From WRHT01 sp031550525 (GTDB lineage Bacteria; Desulfobacterota; Desulfovibrionia; Desulfovibrionales; Desulfovibrionaceae): a stretch of DNA of 18,763 nt. Position numbers and translations under genes: made by a program. Shown one piece after another: positions 13,332 through 18,763 of this stretch (its first letter is position 1; the number at the start of each line of letters is the position of its first letter). The stretch lies in NCBI GenBank assembly GCA_031550525.1, contig JAVBON010000045.1:1-18763 (forward strand), written 5' to 3'. The notes under the pieces are model-generated. The model saw only the letters and a list, made by a program, of their open reading frames with translations. It had not been told where the DNA came from and made no database searches.

Positions 13332-15290
13332 ATGCCGCGCAAACTTTTCCAATATTTTTTTACGATTTTTCTGCTGTTGCTTTTTTCCTCAATGGCTGTG
13401 GCGGAAGAAAAAATATCGCGTTTTGACGTTACCGCCACTTTTGAGGCAGACGGCTCCATGCTGGTAAGCGAAGCCATTACAGTGCAAGCCGGGGGCGAAT
13501 CCATAAAGCGCGGCATTATACGCTACTTGCCGTTGGCTTGGAGCCGGCCGGACGCCCGCAACTACCGGCTGCATTATACCGTGCGCGGCGTGCTGCGCGA
13601 CGGGCAGCCGGAACCATACAGCCTGAGCAATAATGGCGATATGCTTTCAATACGCATAGGCAGTTCTGATTACATGCTGCCTCCAGGTTGTTATACCTAC
13701 ACGATCATATATGAAATCCGCAACCATTTCAGCCGCTTTGATGGTTGGGACGAGCTTTATTGGAATGTAACCGGCAATGGATGGGATTTTCCCATGGATT
13801 CAGCCTCGTTCCGCCTATTTTTGCCGGGCGCGGAAGGCAAACCCGCTGACGGGCCTTTCAGGAGCGTTGAGTTTTACACGGGTTATGCGGGCGAGCTGGC
13901 GCAAAATGCCGAGTCCAGCGGCAATTCCGTATACACCACCTCCCCGCTGCGCAGGCATCAAGGCCTTACCGTGGTGTATACCTGGGATAGAAGCATATTG
14001 GCCTTGGCCCCGGAGCCTGAGGAATACCGCAAGCTTTACCGCGCGGTTGTGCCTTCCGCCTCCACCTTGCCGCTTTTCGCGGGCCCCTTCTGCATGCTGT
14101 TGTTCTTTGCTTGGCAATGGCGCAGACTGCGGCCGGAAGGGAAAATGCCCGTGGTTGTGCCTTTATTCGAGCCTCCTGCCGGGCTAATGCCTGGCGAGTT
14201 GCGTTATGTGCTGAAAAAATATTATGATTCCGACGCTTTTGCGGCGGATTTGCTGAATATGGTCAGCCGGGGCAAGCTCTTGCTGGGCAAGGCCAAAGGC
14301 CGCCAAGCCGTATTGATGCGGCCTGGCGAAGGCCGTTGGCCGGAGTATCTGGATACGCGGGAAAAAGACGGCAATTTTTTACTGGTGGAGCGTCATACTA
14401 TAAAGCTGCTGTTCGCCAGCGGCTCCGCCGCTCTCACCCTTGGCAGGTCACGGCAAGAGGACGTGCGCAAGGCGCGGGAGTACCTTGAGGCCCGGGCGGT
14501 AAAACAACGCCAGGCCCTGTTTACATCCTGCGCCTCAGCCACGGTAAAAGGCAGCCTTTTTTTGCTGCTCACGCCTTTTATCGGGGCCATGCTTTTTCCG
14601 GCCATGGAAATAATTGGCGCGACTTTCGGCATACTTTTCTTTGTGCCTTTTATTGGTTTTTTAGTTTTTTTCACCAGAAGGCTGCTTGTGGGCATGTCAG
14701 GCTTTGCCGGTTTGCTTGCGCGCCTCCCCCTGCTGATTTTTACCGTGCCGTTTTGGTATGCCGTGGGCATATTGCTGGTGTTCATGCTGCCCGAGCTTTT
14801 ACTTCAGCCGGATTTGCCCGAAGGCTTCACCAGCGCGCTTGGTTTATGCGCGGTTATGCCCTTTGGTTTTTACCTGCTCGCGCCCAGGCGCACGGCGTTG
14901 GGCCTGCAACGGCTGGCCATGGCCAAAGGGCTTATCCTCTATATGGCCACGGCGGAAGAAAAGCGTTACGAGGCCCTTTACCCGCCTTTGGATAACGTGG
15001 AGCGTTTTGAGCGCCTGCTGCCCTTTGCTCTGGCCCTTGGAATAGGCAAAACTTGGGCTGGCGCTTTCTCGCGCTATCTGGATAAAACAGGCGCGGAGCC
15101 GCAGAACTTTAAGGATTTCTCCTGGAGCGGGGTCTCAAGCTTTCGCGGCCATGCCTCCTCTTCCTCAGCCTCCAGGTCCGCCTCCAGCGGCGGCAGCGGT
15201 TCCGGCTCGTCCGGCTCACGCGGCTCAGGCTCCGGCGGCGGGGGCTCATCCGGCGGCGGCTCCGGCGGTGGCGGCGGCAGCGGGTGGTAA
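13332..15290 (+). CDS. DUF2207-family membrane protein with Ser/Gly-rich C-terminal tail
   Basis: This 652-residue protein has a signal peptide at 1-24 (cleavage after MAVA). An extracytoplasmic DUF2207 domain follows (about 26-240; ITVQAGGESIKRGIIRYLPL and the GWDELYWNVTGNGWDFPM segment are characteristic). A membrane helix is at about 244-262 and a soluble stretch at about 270-400, where LRYVLKKYYDSDAFAADLLN resembles the winged-helix-like part of the family. A cluster of helices spans about 405-515. Residues 609-652 are almost only Ser and Gly, ending GGGGGSGW, a hallmark tail of these proteins that is likely to be flexible or surface-associated. Function in the family is unknown. The Shine-Dalgarno sequence before the ATG is weak (CAGGGCCAGT). 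osmC-like and tenA genes follow on the same strand. Confidence 0.88.
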   Translation: MPRKLFQYFFTIFLLLLFSSMAVAEEKISRFDVTATFEADGSMLVSEAITVQAGGESIKRGIIRYLPLAWSRPDARNYRLHYTVRGVLRDGQPEPYSLSNNGDMLSIRIGSSDYMLPPGCYTYTIIYEIRNHFSRFDGWDELYWNVTGNGWDFPMDSASFRLFLPGAEGKPADGPFRSVEFYTGYAGELAQNAESSGNSVYTTSPLRRHQGLTVVYTWDRSILALAPEPEEYRKLYRAVVPSASTLPLFAGPFCMLLFFAWQWRRLRPEGKMPVVVPLFEPPAGLMPGELRYVLKKYYDSDAFAADLLNMVSRGKLLLGKAKGRQAVLMRPGEGRWPEYLDTREKDGNFLLVERHTIKLLFASGSAALTLGRSRQEDVRKAREYLEARAVKQRQALFTSCASATVKGSLFLLLTPFIGAMLFPAMEIIGATFGILFFVPFIGFLVFFTRRLLVGMSGFAGLLARLPLLIFTVPFWYAVGILLVFMLPELLLQPDLPEGFTSALGLCAVMPFGFYLLAPRRTALGLQRLAMAKGLILYMATAEEKRYEALYPPLDNVERFERLLPFALALGIGKTWAGAFSRYLDKTGAEPQNFKDFSWSGVSSFRGHASSSSASRSASSGGSGSGSSGSRGSGSGGGGSSGGGSGGGGGSGW

Positions 15291-15360
15291 GGCGAGAAAG
15301 GCATAGAGGTCCGCGCGGCAGCGAGGCCGAACTAATAGTTTAAAGCCTATAGGATTAAAT

Positions 15361-15783
15361 ATGGCAAGTTTTACAGGTAAATACACAGGAAATATGCATG
15401 TGGAAGGCTTTATGCCTGATGGCTCGCCGGCCTTTCACACCGGCGTGCCGGTTGGCGAAGCGGCCAAAAGCGAGATTTCGCCCACGGATTTTGTGGCCGC
15501 TGGTCTCGCCGCGTGCTCGCTGCTGGTAATGTGCCAGTACGCCCAGGCTCACGGGCTGGACATATCGGGCGCGCACTTTGAGGCCACCAAGCAAATGCAC
15601 AATGGCAGGCCCTCGCGCATAGGGCGCATACATATTGTTATGCGCATTCCCGACCGCGGCCTTACGGAAAAAGACAAAATATCCTTGCAACGCGCCGCCG
15701 CAAGCTGCCCCGTTAAAGGCTCCTTGCACCCGGATGTGGTTAAGGATATGGAGTTTGACTGGTTTGAGCCGGAAGATGATTAG
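15361..15783 (+). CDS. OsmC/Ohr-family protein
   Basis: At 140 residues this is a complete single-domain OsmC-fold protein. The two conserved Cys are C52 in GLAACSLLVM and C116 in AASCPVKGSLHPDV, the pair used by OsmC/Ohr enzymes to reduce organic hydroperoxides. An additional C58 is present. The N-terminal TGKYTGNMHVEGF and SPTDFVAAGLAAC segments are typical of the broader OsmC group rather than strict Ohr, so the substrate may be hydroperoxides or another small thiol-reactive compound. It is cytoplasmic, with no signal peptide. The start has AGGA 7 bases upstream. It sits 70 bases after the DUF2207 gene and 95 bases before tenA, possibly co-transcribed with both. Confidence 0.88.
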   Translation: MASFTGKYTGNMHVEGFMPDGSPAFHTGVPVGEAAKSEISPTDFVAAGLAACSLLVMCQYAQAHGLDISGAHFEATKQMHNGRPSRIGRIHIVMRIPDRGLTEKDKISLQRAAASCPVKGSLHPDVVKDMEFDWFEPEDD

Positions 15784-15878
15784 AGCAGGTATTTTTCGTT
15801 AAAATTTTTTATTGGTTATGCCTCTGCTACAGGGAGTAGCAGGCATGCCATGCACAACTAAAGATAAAGGATTTTTTT

Positions 15879-16535
15879 ATGAAGTGGAGCGAAAGCGCCT
15901 GGGTGGCCGCCACCCCCATATACAACAAGATTTTGGAACATCCCTTTTTAACAAGCCTTATGGACGGCACTCTGGCCCGCGACAAGTTTATTTTTTACAT
16001 ACAGCAAGATGCTTTGTATCTGGCCGAGTTTGGCCGGGCGCTGGCCGGTATAGCCGCGAAACTGGACAGTCTTGACGAATCCGAGGCCTTTTTGGGGTTT
16101 GCCAAAGATACCATGGAGGTTGAGCGGGTTTTGCACCAAAGCTTTTTTGGCCCTGCAAAGCAACTTGAACATCTTGAACCAGCGCCAGGCTGCCTTTTGT
16201 ATACCGCTTACGTAAACCGGCAGTTGGCCGGCCCCAGCCTGGAAGACGCCATGGCAGGGATTTTGCCCTGCTTTTGGGTGTACAAGGAGGTTGGGGACTA
16301 TATTTTGGCCCACCAAGACAAAAGTATAAACAACCAGTATCAAGACTGGATTGATACCTACGGCGGCGAGGCCTATTCCGCAGCCGTAATGAAGTGCATA
16401 GATATTTGCGATGCACACGCCGCGCTTGTGGGAGCGGCTCAACGCGAAAATATGACTAAAATTTTCGTTAATTGCACGCGTATGGAATGGATGTTCTGGG
16501 ATAGCGCCTGGCGGCTGGAAAGCTGGCCGGTGTAG
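15879..16535 (+). CDS. tenA: TenA-family aminopyrimidine aminohydrolase / thiaminase II
   Basis: This 218-residue, all-helical cytoplasmic enzyme has the TenA active-site residues at near-identical positions: D44 and Y47 (YIQQDALYL), C131 and Y135 (ILPCFWVYKEVG), Y161 and E203 (RMEWMFWDSAWR). TenA hydrolyses formyl- or amino-aminopyrimidine breakdown products of thiamine to hydroxymethylpyrimidine for salvage, and some members cleave thiamine. AAAGGA lies 8 bases before the ATG. The gap upstream contains a short hairpin (CTGCTAC / GTAGCAG at about 15824-15841) but none of the conserved TPP-riboswitch sequences, and no other thiamine gene is adjacent. A + strand terminator lies about 210 bases downstream. 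Confidence 0.93.
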   Translation: MKWSESAWVAATPIYNKILEHPFLTSLMDGTLARDKFIFYIQQDALYLAEFGRALAGIAAKLDSLDESEAFLGFAKDTMEVERVLHQSFFGPAKQLEHLEPAPGCLLYTAYVNRQLAGPSLEDAMAGILPCFWVYKEVGDYILAHQDKSINNQYQDWIDTYGGEAYSAAVMKCIDICDAHAALVGAAQRENMTKIFVNCTRMEWMFWDSAWRLESWPV

Positions 16536-16685
16536 TGGTGGTTCAGACCATTCAAAAACATAAAGGATGAAGCCGGATTTATCAGACCTGGGGCGCGAAA
16601 GAGCATCGCCAACAGGTATTGCTTGCCTTATGCTTATCGGTGCTAAATTGTTGTGCTTTGTCAAAACGAGCCACACCAGACCCCG

Positions 16686-16718
16686 CCAGGGGGTTGAACC
16701 CCCTGGACCCCGCAAGGG
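16686..16718 (+). repeat. GC-rich hairpin repeat, copy 1
   Basis: The arms CCAGGGGG / CCCCCTGG (16686-16693, 16699-16706) form an 8-bp stem with a 5-nt loop, followed by GGACCCCGCAAGGG. The minus strand of 18699-18732 carries the same layout (stem ending CCCCTGG, then GGACCCGCGAAGGG), so this is one member of a dispersed family in inverted orientation around the nifA-like gene. The surrounding interval 16536-16747 shows no gene. Confidence 0.75.
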
Positions 16719-16747
16719 TGCGCAAAGTAGGGGTGAGAGATGAATTA

Positions 16748-16778
16748 AGGTGGAAACTTTTACGGAAGTTTCCACCTC
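16748..16778 (+). terminator. Terminator in the tenA / nifA convergent gap
   Basis: The perfect 11-bp stem AGGTGGAAACT / AGTTTCCACCT has an 8-nt loop (16748-16758, 16767-16777). On the plus strand it is followed by CTTTTATTATTTG, so it ends transcription from the tenA side. On the minus strand it lies 28 bases after the nifA-like stop codon and is followed by TTAATT, so it may act in both directions. Confidence 0.85.
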
Positions 16779-16805
16779 TTTTATTATTTGTTCAACTATG
16801 CCTTT

Positions 16806-18374
16806 TTACCCTTTCCCCATAGACTCAAATTTTCTGAAAGACCTGTAGTCAAGGCCGTATTTTTTCATGCGCAGGCCCATAATGCGCTCGGTTATGCCCA
16901 ATTGCTCGGCTGCCTTACACATGTTGCCGCCCGTGCCCTCCAGCGTGTCGCTTAGCAGGCGTTTTTCCAACGCGGCCACGGCGTCTTCCAACTTACCGCC
17001 GGATGGTATGAAAGCGCTTTGCCGCTCTTGGTTTTGCATCCAGGCGGGCAGGTGGTGCGCGTCTATTATGCCCTCCACCCCGCTTAAAATAACCGCGCGC
17101 TCTATGACGTTTTCCAACTCGCGTATATTGCCCGGCCACGAGTGGCGCGTGAGCATGTTTACGGCCGGAGTGGTTATGCGCAATATCTTGCGGTTGTTGG
17201 CCGCGCCGGTTTTTTCCACAAAGTGTGTCACCAGCGACATAATATCTTCACGCCGCTCGCGTAGAGGCGGCAAAATTACCGGAAAAACCGAAAGTCTGTA
17301 ATATAGATCCTGCCTGAAGCTTCCGGCGTTTACCATCGCTTCAAGATCACGGTTGGTGGCGGCTATGAGGCGTACGTCCACCCGTATGCTTTCGCTGCCG
17401 CCCACACGTTCGAACTCCCTCTCCTGAATGGCCCGCAGCAGTTTGGCCTGCGTCAGGGGGGTCATGTCGCCCACTTCGTCCAAAAACAGCGTGCCGCCGT
17501 GGGCCATTTCAAAGCGGCCCTTGCGGCTGCCCACTGCGCCGGTAAAAGCCCCGCGCTCGTAGCCGAACAGCTCGCTTTCCACCAGACTTTCCGGCAGGGC
17601 CGCGCAGTTTACCTTTATAAAAGGGCGCCCGGCCCTCGGGCTATTTGCATGTATTATGCTGGCCGCCAGCTCCTTGCCCGTGCCGCTCTCGCCGCGCAAG
17701 AGCACCGTGGCGTTTGAGCCGGATACATGCGCCAACTCTTCCAACACCGAGCGCATGGCCGCAGAGACCGTTACAATATTTTCCGCATTGAATTTGCCGC
17801 GCACTATTTGCTGCAACCTGCGGTTTTCTTCCACCACTGCCGAATGCATGGTGTTAAACTCCAGCCGCACCTGCACCGCCCGTGCTATGAGCGAGGCCAG
17901 CACCTGCAACAGCCGCGTATCTTCCTCAAAACGCACAGAATCGGCAAACAGTCTGTCTGCCGAAAGCGCGCCCACCACCTTGTTGCCCACCATAATAGGC
18001 ACGCAGATAAAAGAAATCTCTTCCTTGCTCAAATCCCTCACGCCAGTGCGGTTCAGAAACAGCGGCTCTTCAGATACCTTGGGCACCACCATGGGCTTGC
18101 CCGTCTCTATTACCTTGCCCGTCACGCCCTCGCCCAGCTTGTACTTGCCCCGCTGCTGCTCCGACTTTTTCAGCCCGTACGCCGCCTCCACCACAATATC
18201 AGTGCCGTTTGGCTCCAGCAGCGTTACCGTGCCGTGCATCATGCCCGTGTAACGCGCCATTAGCTCCAAGGCCGTGTCCAAGTGGTCCGAAATGTCCGTG
18301 GCGCCCTCCAGCGCCTGCGTCACCTCGAACAACAGCCTCAACTCGTTAGTTTCATACCGTATTTGCTCTGACAT
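16806..18374 (-). CDS. nifA: NifA-type sigma-54-dependent transcriptional activator (GAF-AAA+-HTH)
   Basis: The 522-residue protein has the three NifA domains. An N-terminal GAF domain spans about 20-170. The AAA+ domain spans about 200-440, with Walker A GESGTGKE (228-235), the sigma-54 contact loop GAFTGA (275-280), Walker B GGTLFLDEVGD (293-303) and the arginine-finger region DLYYRLSVF (356-364). A Fis-type HTH covers 483-507 (NMCKAAEQLGITERIMGLRMKKYGL). The GRFEMAHGGTLFLDE and LRMKKYGL segments favour NifA over other GAF-type activators such as FhlA or NorR, though these stay possible. The linker lacks the Cys cluster of rhizobial oxygen-sensing NifA. No nif genes or NifL lie in the window. 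The ATG at 18374 has no good Shine-Dalgarno sequence; a small upstream ORF ends three bases before it. Confidence 0.85.
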   Translation of the reverse strand: MSEQIRYETNELRLLFEVTQALEGATDISDHLDTALELMARYTGMMHGTVTLLEPNGTDIVVEAAYGLKKSEQQRGKYKLGEGVTGKVIETGKPMVVPKVSEEPLFLNRTGVRDLSKEEISFICVPIMVGNKVVGALSADRLFADSVRFEEDTRLLQVLASLIARAVQVRLEFNTMHSAVVEENRRLQQIVRGKFNAENIVTVSAAMRSVLEELAHVSGSNATVLLRGESGTGKELAASIIHANSPRAGRPFIKVNCAALPESLVESELFGYERGAFTGAVGSRKGRFEMAHGGTLFLDEVGDMTPLTQAKLLRAIQEREFERVGGSESIRVDVRLIAATNRDLEAMVNAGSFRQDLYYRLSVFPVILPPLRERREDIMSLVTHFVEKTGAANNRKILRITTPAVNMLTRHSWPGNIRELENVIERAVILSGVEGIIDAHHLPAWMQNQERQSAFIPSGGKLEDAVAALEKRLLSDTLEGTGGNMCKAAEQLGITERIMGLRMKKYGLDYRSFRKFESMGKG

Positions 18375-18377
18375 AGT

Positions 18378-18476
18378 TTATGGATGCGCCTGCGGCGCGC
18401 TGTAAGAAATCGAGAGGGAAGGGGAAGGAACCCTTTGGAAAGGGCTTCCTTCCCCTTCCCTCTCGAGCTCTCCCAT
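18378..18476 (-). CDS. Upstream leader ORF (32 aa) possibly coupled to nifA-like gene
   Basis: On the minus strand GGAGG (18487-18483) is followed after 6 bases by the ATG at 18476, giving 32 codons (MGELEREGEGSPFQR...) ending TAA at 18380-18378. The nifA-like ATG begins three bases later (TAA-ACT-ATG), in the same frame. The activator gene has no strong site of its own, so ribosomes finishing this ORF could reinitiate on it. The ORF includes the long hairpin at 18411-18465. The peptide composition is odd (mirror-like because of the hairpin), so it may matter only as a translated leader, or could be chance. Confidence 0.4.
   Translation of the reverse strand: MGELEREGEGSPFQRVPSPSLSISYSAPQAHP
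18411..18465. repeat. Long purine/pyrimidine hairpin in the nifA-like leader
   Basis: The arms begin CGAGAGGGAAGGGGAAGGAA at 18411 and close with the complementary pyrimidine tract ending at 18465, pairing about 25 bp with a single bulge. One strand of each arm is nearly all purine. It lies 37 bases upstream of the nifA-like ATG. The minus strand after it is ATTTCTTACA, a poor U-run, so it is not a convincing terminator. A second small stem GCGCC-tgc-GGCGC follows at about 18387-18399. Confidence 0.85.
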
Positions 18477-18505
18477 CCCCATCCTCCTAACCTTTTTAAT
18501 TAGTT

Positions 18506-18511
18506 ATTATA
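18506..18511 (-). promoter_or_regulatory. Possible -10 element for nifA-like transcript
   Basis: TATAAT on the minus strand lies 19 bases before the GGAGG of the leader ORF. No consensus -35 is seen at 16-18 bases, so the promoter is weakly supported. The rest of 18512-18698 is AT-rich and shows no gene. Confidence 0.25.
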
Positions 18512-18698
18512 GGAGTTAAGGGTAAGTTACCTTGTGCTGCTATTTTAGCTCTACAAACAATTTACCATATGCGCCATAAAAAATACATTTTTGTAAAAGA
18601 CTGTACCACAATAGGTTGCAGCACAGTCATTTCAAGTATCTTCAGCATACTAAATTTACAGGCACAACCTCCGCCCCCGCACAACCTAGCAATATGAA

Positions 18699-18732
18699 CC
18701 CTTCGCGGGTCCAGGGGCCCGCTGGCCCCTGG
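18699..18732 (-). repeat. GC-rich hairpin repeat, copy 2
   Basis: CCAGGGGCC / GGCCCCTGG (18711-18719, 18724-18732) form a perfect 9-bp stem with a 4-nt loop. The flank CCCTTCGCGGGTCC is the near reverse complement of the sequence after the stem in copy 1 at 16705-16718. Similar G-rich sequence continues to the window end at 18763, without a gene. Confidence 0.75.
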
Positions 18733-18763
18733 TGGGAGAGGGGGTCCGGGGGAGAGGGCAAAG

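Noticed and set aside
15784..15878. TPP riboswitch before tenA
   Set aside because: I looked for the conserved CUGAGA and pyrophosphate-binding segments and found only a simple 7-bp hairpin.
16876..16960. Rhizobial-type oxygen-sensing Cys cluster in the NifA-like protein
   Set aside because: Only a single Cys (residue 486) occurs in the C-terminal region; the linker itself has none.
1..18763. CRISPR array, tRNA or rRNA genes, intact transposase
   Set aside because: No regularly spaced direct repeats, no tRNA or rRNA signature and no transposase-like frame was seen on either strand.

Overview
The window looks like chromosomal DNA of a sulfate-reducing bacterium of the Desulfovibrio group (Desulfovibrionaceae). 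The strongest evidence is a 16-haem cytochrome that matches the high-molecular-weight cytochrome HmcA in length, haem count and C-terminal signature segments. A Desulfovibrio-type outer-membrane porin and a NifA-like activator support this. There are no rRNA, tRNA, CRISPR or intact insertion-sequence genes.

Layout. Bases 1-762 hold no gene: a 326-bp near-continuous palindrome begins at base 1, followed by a 147-bp MITE-like palindromic element. Next come pyrR (+), two terminators, and a porin gene (-). Bases 2911-3414 are an AT-rich leader, a solo copy of a 27-bp repeat also found in the first palindrome, and a 130-bp nested palindrome. From 8999 down to 3415 (-) runs a four-gene respiratory set: hmcA-like 16-haem cytochrome, TorD-type chaperone, Tat-exported molybdopterin oxidoreductase, and a four-cluster ferredoxin-like subunit. 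Upstream of it are a ferritin-like protein (-) and a dCache methyl-accepting chemotaxis protein (-). Then follow, on the + strand, a DUF2207 membrane protein, an OsmC/Ohr-type protein and TenA. A NifA-type sigma-54 activator (-) with an unusual leader closes the window.

How the genes may work together (inference). The cytochrome, chaperone, catalytic and Fe-S genes form a periplasmic reductase (or dehydrogenase) module. The catalytic subunit would leave the cell interior folded through Tat, carrying the signal-less Fe-S subunit with it. The 16-haem cytochrome would exchange electrons between that pair and the periplasmic cytochrome c3 / hydrogenase / formate dehydrogenase pool. No membrane quinol-oxidising subunit is encoded nearby, and none of the HmcB-F transmembrane complex genes accompanies hmcA. 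This recombination of an HmcA-type cytochrome with a molybdoenzyme of unknown substrate is the most interesting system here. The catalytic subunit also has a non-canonical Cys spacing for its proximal [4Fe-4S] cluster. A CRP/FNR/HcpR-type operator lies inside the operon before the catalytic gene, and a perfect copy of the same operator type lies between the chemoreceptor and DUF2207 genes, hinting at shared redox or stress control.

Start sites were revised for three genes where an internal ATG with a good Shine-Dalgarno sequence is clearly better: the molybdoenzyme (6336), hmcA-like (8999) and the chemoreceptor (12565). All coordinates, repeats and motifs were read by eye. Family assignments rest on recalled family knowledge without any database search.
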